From assembly GCA_047967505.1 (NCBI GenBank), contig CM106538.1: a stretch of 64,000 nucleotides of DNA; one strand, given 5' to 3'. A model generated the notes under the pieces. The model was not told where the DNA came from. It made no database searches and saw nothing but the letters and a program-made list of their open reading frames with translations. Below are positions 22,106 to 31,507 of the stretch, in pieces. A program made the translations under genes and the position numbers. The stretch is from Dipteris shenzhenensis. Taxonomy: Eukaryota; Polypodiophyta; Polypodiopsida; Gleicheniales. The stretch's first letter is position 1, and each line of letters begins with the position of its first letter.

Positions 22106-22902
22106 ACCGCCAAGACTAACTGCAAGCTTCCGATGAAGAAAAACAGGCTGCCACCCAAGAAGAGATGAAGCGGCGGTGGAGCCTGGGGGTGAGGCGGGCG
22201 AGGCGAAATGAAGGGTCGGAGGGGTCGAAGCGGAGGGCGGGGCGGAGGCTGCGGGATGCGGGGAGTACGGAAGGGGCGGGAGGGCGGGGGGGGGGGGGGG
22301 GTGCAGTTGGAATGGCGGGGGTGGAGGGGTGAAGCGGGGGGGCGGGGGGAGCGGAATGAGGCGGGGCGGGTGAAGCGAGGGGGTGAAGGAGCAGCGAGGG
22401 GGCGGGTTGGAGCGGGGGGATGGCGAGGGAGCAGCGAGGGGCGGAGTGGAGCGGAGGCGGGGCGAGGGCGAGGCGGGCTGGAGAGAAAGAGGGGGGGGGG
22501 GGGGGGGGGACGAGGCGAGGCGAGGCGGGATGGAGCGGAGGGGGAGGCTGGAGCGGCGGCGAGGGGGGGGGGTTGGAGCGGGGGCGAGGGGCGGGTTGGA
22601 GCGAGGGGGCGGGATGGAGCGGAGGTAAGGGGCGGGATGGAGCGAGGGGGCGGGATGGAGCGAGGGGCGGCTGGAGCGGAGGTGAGGCGAAGGGGTAGCG
22701 GGGTGCCGGCGGGGGGGGGAGGAGAGGGGACGGGGGTCGAGGGCGGACGGGAGGGGTGGAGGTGGACGCGGCGAGGGGGGGGAGCGAAGGGGAGGTAGGG
22801 GCTAACGGCGAGGGGGGGAGGGGAAGCTCGCAGGAGCTGTATCGCATGTTGCACTTGATTTAGATTACTTACGGAGTGTTGCACTATACTTGGTACTTGA
22901 TT
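22106..22902 (-). promoter_or_regulatory. LINE-2 5' leader, C-rich on the sense strand
   Basis: About 800 bases of degenerate GGAGCG/GGGCGGGATGGAGCG words on the plus strand (sense pyrimidine-rich), with unbroken G runs of 16 (22,286-22,301) and 19 (22,491-22,509). It is analogous in position and composition to the LINE-1 leader. It probably contains the internal promoter. Long open frames in it are compositional artefacts. Confidence 0.75.
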
Positions 22903-22919
22903 TCAAAGCCAAAACATAT
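22903..22919. repeat. Target-site duplication of LINE-2, right copy
   Basis: Identical to 15,572-15,588. Confidence 0.96.
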
Positions 22920-23129
22920 GGCTCCCACAGTACATCCCTTCCTAGCTTTAAAGACTAATGAGGAACATGGAGCCACACACCAAAATTAGAAAGGAAATAC
23001 ATCATTTTAGGAGAACTATCCAAGGTAGAGTACCTTTATTGACTCAACACACATGATTTATTACATTCATTTTTGGGAAACACCCCCAGGGCAGAGTACC
23101 CAAATATATCATGCTTAGAAAGTAAAGTC

Positions 23130-24030
23130 ATGATCTCCATCATCCTCTAAATGCTGGAGACAGATAGTAAGAGCATGATCTTGTGTCGGCTAGTCATCTT
23201 GATCTGCATCATCACTAGTGGCGGATGCCACCCAATTGGCATGATCCTTCGATTGTTCTTGAGCAAGCTTGTGGTAGCACCTATCCTCTGTATGACCGAG
23301 CTTGTTGCAATATGTGCACTTGAATGGCTTCAATGTCTTTCCTCGTGCTGGTGGAGTCAATGGCCTAGGTCTCCATTTGCTGGTGGAGGCAAGAGCCTAT
23401 GTAGTATCCGCTGAGTAGGATGGAGATTCTTTGTTGCGGCGATCCTTTTCAAGAAGAAGAGATACCATATCTTCGAAGGTAGTTGATGCAATGAGAAGTA
23501 CTTCAAGGGCATTCTCAAAGCGAGAAATCCCTTCCATACTTGTCATGAGGACAGCCATTTTGTCCTCATCATCCGGGCAACACTTCAAGTTGGAGAGTTG
23601 TTGAACTAAAGACTGAATTTTTGCTATATGTGCACTCAATGTATCAGACTCTTTCATTTTCAACTTACAAAATTGCATTTTCAGAAATGCCTTGGAGTTG
23701 GTGATCTTGTTACCAAATATATTCTCGAGGCGTGCCCGAATCTCCTTTGCCTTGGACTTGAAGTCAATGTGATGAATCACTGAATCATCTAGGCAAAGCC
23801 CAATGATTGCGATGGCCCTTGAATTGCGTTGCTTCCAAATCTTGCATGTTTGAGGCTCCGTTGATGCCTCAAGTGTTTCTCATCTTTAATGGCATCCCAA
23901 ACATTCTCCTTCATGAGAAGGAGTTGCACTTTTGTTTGTCATGTGGGGAATCCGTCCCCCTTGAATTTTTCCACAAGAAGAGAGTTGGTGGAAATCGAAC
24001 CCATAAAGCTGGCAGCTAGGAAAGAGAAGA
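23130..24030 (-). pseudogene. Copia-type gag with CCHC knuckle
   Basis: From about 24,000 the reading is VEKFKGDGFPT, a stop (TGA where Trp is usual), QTKVQLLLMKENVWDAI, KHLRHQRSL. After a small frame change comes a clean stretch with IGLCLDDSVIHHIDF, AKEIRARLENIFG, KMKESDTLSAHIAKIQ and FEDMVSLLLEKDRR. Near 23,255-23,315 the knuckle CTYCNKLGHTEDRC follows in another frame. These are the gag capsid region and nucleocapsid knuckle of copia elements. At least one stop and two frame changes make it non-functional. Confidence 0.85.
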
Positions 24031-24486
24031 GTGAATGTAGAATAGGAAGAGTGGATAGAATGAGTAGGTGGCGGGGAACAAGTGAGCAGAGGAAGAGATG
24101 GCGGGCACAATAGAGCTATAGGTGGCAGACAAAATAGCAGCGGGCAGAGAAAAGGAGCGGCAGATCACGAGCAGGTGTGCGGGCAGGCTGTATGGGCTGT
24201 TTGCAAGCCTGTTGTACAGCGCAACAGTCCGTACAGTTGCACGGCTGGTACGGGCTGTTTGTACAGCTTTGTTTTATGGCGCAGCAGCAGCGTGGGCTGA
24301 ATGGCGAGTTGAGGCACGAGCTGAAGCATGATCTTTTGTTGATGAAGCTCTCCAATCGTGAGGCTCAAGGTGGAAGAGAGAGAGGAAGCTCAAGATGGAA
24401 TTGGAGAAGGCATTCCTTCAAGGGGAATGAGGGAGAGAGGCTTCAATGTCCTCAATCTCTTACCTCAACCTCTTGGAAGATAGCCT

Positions 24487-24499
24487 AGCTCTGATACCA
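24487..24499 (-). other. Primer-binding site (initiator Met-tRNA)
   Basis: The minus strand reads TGGTATCAGAGCT directly after the LTR end (two bases between), the standard Met-tRNA binding site of plant copia elements. Confidence 0.9.
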
Positions 24500-24501
24500 T
24501 A

Positions 24502-24809
24502 TGAAGATGCAAGACATGGAATGGAAAGGAAAGTAAAAAAGCAAGACTAGCCAAATATAATGGAAATGAAAGAATGCTAGAAAGAAATGTACAACCAAGC
24601 AAAGTACTTACATGATCAAGAAAGGCTTGAGGCTTGATAATTTGACATGAGAAAGTACAATGCCTTTATAGGATAGGCACACACACTCTAAGTGTCAAAT
24701 GTATATGGGATAAGTCCCATAGTGACATGTGGCACTCTAGGATATGAAGTAGTATAGTATTACTTTAGAACACACTAAAAGTCACTCAAATTGACTCCAT
24801 TTCCTAACA
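24502..24809 (-). repeat. 5' LTR of the gag element, 308 bp
   Basis: On the minus strand it begins TGTTAGGAAATGG and ends CATCTTCA, giving TG...CA ends; the end adjoins the primer-binding site. No second copy was found in the window. The four or five bases next to the outer edge (ATAAT) would be one half of a target duplication. Confidence 0.75.
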
Positions 24810-25160
24810 ATAATGGTTTGACAAGATCCCTAGGGATATGGAGTCTCCTCTCTTAACAACTCAAGGAGAGACTAAGTGTGCGGACCCACCTAAGAGTGGG
24901 CAGTAGAAGGATTTGAAAGATCAAGGAGGCCATCTTGGATACTGGTTTGGCCAAACCCTTGAGGCCATAGGCTCTTTGCATTGTTCTCCAAAATGGGAGT
25001 TTGTCTAAGAGTCTTCTATCTATAGTAGGATCGTCTTCAATATCAGCACAATTGAGTTACTCTAGATGGGTTCAGAGAAAAGGGATAGCGACCCAGGGAA
25101 TGATGGGTTATGAGAATCAATGGAGTGACATAATATCAAACTAGTTAGGTGATTGGAGCA
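24810..25160. other. No gene seen
   Basis: About 350 bases without a recognisable reading frame or repeat. It is target DNA between the LTR element and the LINE-3 remnant. Confidence 0.6.
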
Positions 25161-26097
25161 CAGTTAGACCATTGACTCCAACTGTTTTCTGTATGGGTTA
25201 TTCTAGGTGGTGTGACGGCACCCTGCTTCGTGCACCCCAGGACCACAAGGGACAGCAGGGCGCCCAAAGCCCGCAGCACACCCAGTACCATGATGGAGAG
25301 CGATCAGAGCGGCTCCTTTACCTCATGAGGAGACCTTTGATCAGATTCAAATAGACGCCATCCAGACTCCAGAGATGGATGTTGCTGCAGCCCCAAACAC
25401 TACAGTTCCACATCAAGAGGGGCCTTCAGATGCACCAGCCCCAGTCACTTTGGTTTCGGATCACGAGGGGGCTTCCGATACTTCTTCCCCACAGACTATT
25501 CCTGCCATAGTCAGGACGATCGAGGGACTGTATGCACAAATGAGGACTCCAGATCCCTCTTCAGCCCCGCCACAGGCCTCCTCAGCCCCCAGCTCCAGTT
25601 CTGCTGATAGAGGCCTGGCAGGTCCTTCTCATCCATCTTCCACGAGTGTAGGTCTTCTTCGCACTCCTCGGCTAGACTTGCTTCTCAGGTGTGGGGATCC
25701 TTTCACCTATTGAGTTTCTTGCCCTCAGCAAAAGTGTTTCGTCGGCCCAGGGAAAGCTGGTCTCCTCTACTAGGTCGGGTAAGCCTTTCCATCCAACATC
25801 CTCCCGTCGATGAGGATAGTCAGCTGGAACATACAAGGCCTAGGCGGAGTTCCACACCATTGCTGTAGGCAACTGATTCGGAATCAGCTTCATCCAGGTG
25901 TCACTAGAGGTGCTATTGATATCCTTTTTATCTAGGAACACAAGTTGGATGCTAGTGATTGCGGTAGGTCTAGCAAACTGCTTTCAGGACATACCTTCTG
26001 GTCGCCTGCTATGGGCACAAGGGGAGGTACTTGCATTTCGGTCTCTCCTTCTATTCTCCCCTTGGTTGTTGGTCATGGTATTATCTCCCCCTCTCCA
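25160..26097 (+). pseudogene. LINE-3, ORF1 end and start of ORF2 endonuclease
   Basis: The Pro/Ser-rich ORF1 linker (25,320-25,710) is followed by the ORF1 end and the ATGA junction at about 25,811 (TCGATGAGG, as in LINE-1). Then comes IVSWNIQGLGGVPHH, FI-stop-EHKLDASD and SGHTFWSPAMGTRGGT. Stops interrupt it. It has a single copy of the segment that is tandemly duplicated in LINE-1 at 9,238. It ends at 26,097 where the orientation switches. Confidence 0.85.
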
Positions 26098-27235
26098 CTG
26101 AGACACTAGATTCCTACTACCCCCCTTTGGGATGAGATGAATGAGACCATCTGTAAGTGAATCAGGCATCTCACCAGAGTCCCACACGCCCTGCAGGGCT
26201 GATGTAATGTGATCACTAATTTGCTCCCAAAAAGTAATAAAAAGGGAAGGGGTAAGTCCATCCAAACCTGGGCACTTGCCCTTGTGAAGGGCAAGCAATG
26301 CAATCTTGAATTTTGCATTGGTGAAAGGTGCATCCAGAGAAACATACATTGCTAAATAACCTCTCTGGCATCATCTATGGCCTGTGTGCCCGGATCTGCA
26401 GTAAGAAGGGATGCGAAAAATTATGAGGCTATATGCATGACGGCATCCGGATCTGACTGTAAAACCCCGTCTGAGTCAACAAGCTGCGAGACACTATCTC
26501 TACTATGTCTGGGCCCATGAGTAGAGAAGAAGTGTTTGTTGACCCTGCCACCCATCTGAATCCAAAATGATTCCCGTGCATGAAAGGCATACTCTGCTCT
26601 CTGATCCAACAATGTCTGCATATGAGCCCTTGCTACAGCAAGGCACTCCTGAATCCAAGCATCACTGGGCCTCTTCTGCTCTTCCCTCTGAAGGGACGCT
26701 AACTGCTGGCGTAATCCAATCTCACGTCTGAGAATCTCACGTCTTCTGGACTCAGCGATGGTATGATAATAGTCACTAATTCCGGATATGGCTGCGGCTA
26801 CCTGAGATGGGCGGACAACAACACCCTGTATGTGAGAAACCCAAATCTGTAAAATATCCTCCGTGAGGCTCTTCTCTACATGAAAAGCATCTGGAATCCT
26901 AACACTGGCAGAGTGTCCTCTCCGATGAGGCTCAAAAATCTGCAATACCACTGGAAAATGATATGAGGTGGAAACCCCAGTAGAAAAGCATACAGATCTG
27001 TCTCTGTCAAGTGCCCAATCGTCTACATAAAATCTATCAATACGTGCATGGATGGGCATATGTAATCTCCTGTTCGACCAAGAGTACAGGAGTGACTGTG
27101 GCATAACATGAAAGGCATCATCAAACCAAGTGTCCCTGCCACTGTACTGAAAGAGAAAGGCATCCCAGGCTGCCCTCTCCAAAGAGTGAATTCCACTCTG
27201 TCTACCTCTCTTTTTGTCTGATGGCAATTCAACTC
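26098..27235 (-). pseudogene. LINE-3, endonuclease C-terminus to RT start, inverted
   Basis: The minus strand from 27,232 reads PSDKKRGRQ, SLERAAWDAFLF, HARIDRFYVDDWALDR, AYHARESFW-like FHARESFWIQMGGRVNKHFFST, a break near 26,400, then LDAPFTNAKF, KCPGLDGLTPS, LIHLIPKGG, NLVSQWR. This corresponds to LINE-1 about 9,450-10,615. It faces the piece at 25,160-26,097 tail-to-tail, with a gap of about 160 bases of element missing. The two parts are one element with an inverted segment. Confidence 0.88.
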
Positions 27236-28488
27236 ACATACTTCACCATGGACAGGTAGATTGAGATCAGGAGGATCTCCTCAAAGCAATGCAGATAGCG
27301 GTATTCAAGTATCACACGAAAAGGAAAAGAGAAAGTAGATCAGCCCATGGTTGATGTGAATGCAGGTCACTCTTATGTGGACAGGTCACTCTTATGTGGA
27401 TGGTGAATCCAATGGCTCAGAACAGAGCCTTGATGATGAGTTGGGTATTCCTTCTATTGTTACACCTGGAGTAAGGAAGACAAGGGATGTTTTAAGAGCA
27501 CTTGGTAGTGATCCTATTTTGCGCAAGTCTACCAGAGTTAAGTATCATGTGGATAGGCTGAAATATGATGGATTTACAGCCATTCACTATGTCTATATGA
27601 TCAAAGTGATACATGAACTAGAACCCAGTTCTTTTGAACAAGCCATGGGAAAAGAAAAATGGGAGAAAGCCATGGATGAAGAAATGGATGCCTTGGAAGC
27701 AAATGCTACATGGGAATTGGTGTTTTTGCCTAAAGACAAGAATGCAATTGGCTGCAAGTGGGTTTATAAGGTGAAGCACAATGCAAATGGTTCTGTGAAC
27801 AGATACAAGGCAAGATTAGTTGTCAAGGGGTATGCACAGACATATGGCATTGATTATGAAGAAACATTCAGTCCGGTTACAAGGATGGCAACCGTAAGAG
27901 CAGTCATTGCTATGGCTACATCAAAGGGATGGTCTTTACATCAGATGGATGTAAAGAATGCCTTCTTGCATGGTGATTTGCAAGAAGAGGTCTATATGGA
28001 GCAGCCACCAGGTTATGTACATGTTGTTCATCCTGAGTTTGTTTGCAGGTTGAAGAAAGCCTTGTATGGCTTGAAGCAAGCACCCAGAGCATGGTCTGAG
28101 TCCTGACAAGATAGGACAGTATCTTGTCACTATTGGCTTTCAGATTTCCAAGGCAGATTTCTCACTTTATGTGAGAAAAATAGAGAAAGGCATTATGTTG
28201 CTTGTTATTTATGTTGATGATTCGATCATCACAGGTGATAGTGATGAAGATATCCTTCATGTGAAAATGCTATTGAAGCAGAAGTTTGAGATGAAGGATT
28301 TGGGAGAGCTACGTTACTTCTTGGGCATTGAGGTAATTAGATCCACAAGTGGGATATGGCTCTTGCAGAGGCAGTATGGATTGGACATGCTGTCTAAATA
28401 TGGGATGACAGGCTGTAAGCCTATTTCAGTTCCTTTGGAGCAGAATGTGAAGTTAAGCGCAGATGCAGGTGAGCTTCTGGAAGAGCTG
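27236..28488 (+). pseudogene. Copia reverse-transcriptase fragment (copia-1)
   Basis: An integrase-RT linker with [15 protein letters not shown] is followed by RT motifs [60 protein letters not shown] and [13 protein letters not shown]. After a frameshift near 28,085-28,115 it continues FSLYVRKIEKG, LLVIYVDDSIITG (catalytic YVDD), FEMKDLGELRYFLGIEV and PISVPLEQNVKL. It stops abruptly at about 28,488 within the RT. A perfect 19-bp tandem duplication (27,363-27,400) lies in the linker. Gag, protease and RNase H are missing. Confidence 0.92.
27363..27400. repeat. Perfect 19-bp tandem duplication
   Basis: Bases 27,363-27,381 equal 27,382-27,400, in the linker of copia-1. Confidence 0.97.
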
Positions 28489-28758
28489 ATACACATTCCA
28501 TTTACTGAGTGTCGCTAGTGATATCAAGAACCGTATGGAATCCATCTTTGCTACTGGAGCATAAGTCTCATCATAATCTTGACCATATTGTTGTGCAAAT
28601 CCTTTTGCAACTAATCTGGCTTTGTATCTCTGAATACTGCCATCTGGATTGTACTTCACTTTGTATACCCATTTGTTGGCTATGGCCTTCTTTCCTGGTG
28701 GAAGGTCGCATAATTCCCGAGTGTGATTTTTATACAAAGCATCCATTTCTTCATTCAT
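28488..28758 (-). pseudogene. Copia-2 RT, N-terminal part
   Basis: The reading contains MNEEMDALYKNHT, NKWVYKVKYNPDGS, YKARLVAKGFAQQYG, ETYAPVAKMDSIR and KWNVYQL, then it stops matching RT exactly where copia-1 sequence begins on the other strand. The catalytic YVDD region is lost. Confidence 0.9.
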
Positions 28759-30324
28759 AGCAGTTTGCCATTCGGGCTTGTCTACTGCGTCTTCGAAGTG
28801 CGTCTTCGAAGTACACTGGCTCTTCTGTAGCCATGATGGTAGTCATAAGAGCATAGTTGGTGGTTTCCACCTGAATTGCTTTGCCTTTCTGAGCATATGT
28901 CAATCTGGCTGGTGGTCTGCTTTCCCTAGTAGACCGTCTGAGCTGCTGTGGCGCTGCTTGGGGTGTTGCTGGCAATTCTTGCTCTTCTTCATCAACCTGT
29001 TCTGTAGATGACTGTGAAGTCGATGCTTCTATCTCTTGTGTAGGTGAGGTTTTCCATTCTGATTCCTCATCAAAGATTACATCTCTGGAGATAATGACTT
29101 TGCGGTTGATGGGATCATACAATTTGTATGCTTTGCTTTCTTCACTGTAGCCAACCATGATGCATTTGCGTGACTTCGCATCCAATTTCCTGTGATGATC
29201 ATCATGTATGTGAGCATATGCTATGCAACCAAATATGCGGAGATGCCCAATGCGTGGCTTGTGTCCAGTGAATGCTTCATAAGGAGTCATACCTTGTATC
29301 GGTTCGGTAGGAAGCCGATTAAGCAAATAGTTAGCTGTAGCTATTGCTTCTGCCCAATACTGATTCGGAAGATGCTTTTCACTAAGCATTGCTCTAGCAC
29401 TGTCTGCTAAAGTCGCATTCTTTCTTTCAGCTCTTGCATTCTGCTGAGGAGTATCTGCACATGTGAACTGTCTTCGTATGCCATGATTTTTGCAAAAGTT
29501 CATGAATGCTGAAGACATGTATTCACCTCCTCTGTCTGATCTCATGACCTTGATCTTTCTGCCTGTTTGGTTTTCTACCATGGCTTTGAATTCTTGAAAT
29601 CTGGCAAACACTTCAGATTTCTCTTTCAGAAAGTAGACCCATACATTTGAAAGTAATAAAGTGAACCATTGATGCTGCGGGTCTGGGCATAACCCCATAC
29701 ATCTGTATGAATCAAATCAAGAATACCTCGTGCACGAGAGGTACTTCTGACAAAGTTGGTTCGCTTTTGTTTGCCGAAGCAGCATGCTTCACAAACTTTT
29801 CCAAGAAACTGTAGCTTCGAAATCCCAATTGCCATATTCTGATTCCTGAGATCTAACAAGTACTTGAAGTTGACATGACCATATCTCTTGTGCCATTTTG
29901 CAGATAGTGGCATCTGTTGCATTTGAGCTGACATGGCATGCTTATCTGGTACTATAGCTAGCATCCTGTATAAACGTCCTTCCTTGACACCTTTTGCTAC
30001 TAGCTGACCTCTTTTGGATTTGTCTCTGATAGTGCATTCATCACCGTCGAAGATGACTTTGTAGTTGTGTTCCGTCATTTGACCTACTGACAAAAGGTTC
30101 TTGCTGAGCTTCGGAACATAGAGCACATCTTTGACTAATCCTTTTGTACCAGTGAAATTGTTCATAGGGATAACACCTGTCCCTTGAACCGGATTCGGTG
30201 TATTGTCTGCTGTGTAGATGACATTCTTTTGTCCTTCTAATGGCTTCATTTCTGTGAACCATTCCTGATGATTTGTCATATGAGATGATGCACCGCTGTC
30301 GATGTACCAAGGATCCTGTTCCAC
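28759..30324 (-). pseudogene. Copia-2 protease and integrase
   Basis: From 30,324: protease motif WYIDSGASSHM, then the GAG-pre-integrase zinc finger (WHKRYGHVNFKYL, CEACCFGKQ). Next is the integrase core with Asp in LIHTDVWG, Asp in RSDRGGEYMS and Glu in PQQNARAERKNAT, then PYEAFTGHKPRIGHLRIFG and the C-terminal tail ending near VYFEDA. A small frame change lies near 29,640-29,690. The ORF then runs out of frame because of a 13-bp duplication at 28,787-28,812. The gene would process the polyprotein and insert cDNA. Confidence 0.92.
28787..28812. repeat. Perfect 13-bp tandem duplication (frameshifting)
   Basis: GCGTCTTCGAAGT occurs at 28,787-28,799 and again at 28,800-28,812, moving the frame between the copia-2 integrase tail and RT. 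Confidence 0.97.
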
Positions 30325-30364
30325 TTGGTCGACTTGATAGCTGAAATCCTCTTTGGGATTGAAA

Positions 30365-31507
30365 TCAGTGTCTAGGTGTGTCTAGGTGCATTGTATGCAA
30401 TTCCTCGCTTGCAAGAAACATATTTCCATGTTCATTTGCAAAATGACTGTGACTAGAATGTCCACCACGATGATTTCCTCTTCCTCGGGAATTCCCTCGA
30501 TTACTGCTGGATTGACTGCCTTGGTCATACTGCTTCTTGCGGCAATCTCTTTCATAGTGTCCAAACTTGTGACAGTAGTTGCACTGAATGTTTGACACAT
30601 TGGTGGATGCATTCCCTCGTCCTTTAAATCTTCCTCGATTGGAATGATTTCCTCTTTGCTGATTTTGATGTTGCTGAGGATGCTGATGCTGATGCTGACT
30701 TTGATTTTGTTGATGATGACCACTTTTCTGATATGATCTACCTCTGTTTCTGCCTTTGCCTCTGCTTCTGTCTGAAGCTGTGAATGCCTGATCATTAGAA
30801 TGACCTTTACGTGCTTGAATGGCCTGAGTCCTGAGTTCTTCACCAAGTAGAACTGACTGAAGTTCTTCCAGTGTTGGAATTTGCCGTTGGATGGCAATAC
30901 TCTGGACTAGATTCTCATATCCTTCTCCTAGTCCATTCAGGATTACTTGAACCATTTCTGCGGGATTCATAGTCTCTCCTACTGCTGCAAGTTGATTGTT
31001 GTAGTCTTTTATGCGGAGTACATAAGCATGACCGGTTTCACTGCTGTTGCGGAAACTCTGGTTGATCTGGTTTCTCAGGGTGAGAATCCTGGATGTGTTC
31101 TTGGACTCATAGAGAGCTGCGAACATATCCCATGCTTCTTTTGATGTCTTAACTGTGTTGAGTTGTCCTAGCATGACATCTTGCACATTCTGCTTGATCA
31201 AGTGATAGGCATACTTGTCTTTCTTATCCCATTCTGCTTGAGCTCGGGCAATGGCAGGATCTGCTACTGGTGCGAAAACTGTTTGTGTAGATGTAGATCC
31301 CGATATAGATCCCGTTGCTGGTGCTATGACAACAGATGGAGTAGAGCTACTGGTGGCTGGATCGGCCAATGGTCTAGGTATAGATCCATCAACATACTCC
31401 CATTTGTCCTGAAGCACAAGAATGGTCTCCATTCGGTATTTCCATGTACCATAATTGGAGTTGTCTAAATTAGCAGATGCCTCCAGATTGAGGTTGCTAG
31501 TCGACAT
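30365..31507 (-). pseudogene. Copia-2 gag, 380 residues
   Basis: Starts at ATG 31,507 (MSTSNLNLEASANLD). It has the copia capsid core YGTWKYRMETILVL, AWDMFAALYESKNTSRIL, VLRIKDYNNQLAAVGE, VILNGLGEGYENLV, a Gln/His-rich linker and the CX2CX4HX4C knuckle CNYCHKFGHYERDC near residue 310. It is uninterrupted up to the region where a 10-bp tandem duplication at 30,369-30,388 shifts it into a stop instead of the protease frame. Gag forms the particle that packages element RNA. Confidence 0.9.
30369..30388. repeat. Perfect 10-bp tandem duplication at the gag-pol boundary
   Basis: TGTCTAGGTG at 30,369-30,378 and again at 30,379-30,388. Confidence 0.95.

Larger units (their letters stand above)
15589..22902 (-). 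mobile_element. Nearly intact full-length L1-type LINE (LINE-2)
   Basis: A 7.3-kb element on the minus strand with poly-A (seen as poly-T at 15,589), a 3' UTR, ORF2, ORF1 and an extremely G-rich (sense C-rich) leader, bounded by a perfect 17-bp duplication. ORF1 is uninterrupted. ORF2 has only one in-frame stop and one frameshift. All catalytic motifs are kept. It is by far the youngest-looking coding element in the window. GC content is higher than in its surroundings. Confidence 0.96.
22920..24809 (-). mobile_element. Gag-bearing copia-like LTR element (5' half)
   Basis: The minus strand has a 308-bp 5' LTR (24,502-24,809), a Met-tRNA primer-binding site (24,487-24,499), a leader of about 450 bases and one gag reading frame ending near 23,130. 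After gag there is only non-coding DNA, broken by LINE-2 and continuing at 15,373-15,571. No protease, integrase or RT follows. This is either a gag-only non-autonomous element or a copia element truncated after gag. No 3' LTR was found. Confidence 0.75.

Noticed and set aside
22033-22884. Minus-strand 283-codon Pro/Arg-rich frame overlapping the LINE-2 leader
   Set aside because: Same compositional effect; it overlaps ORF1 in another frame and has no domain.
25984-26349. Twin-priming explanation for LINE-3
   Set aside because: The two halves meet tail-to-tail rather than head-to-head, which twin priming does not produce.
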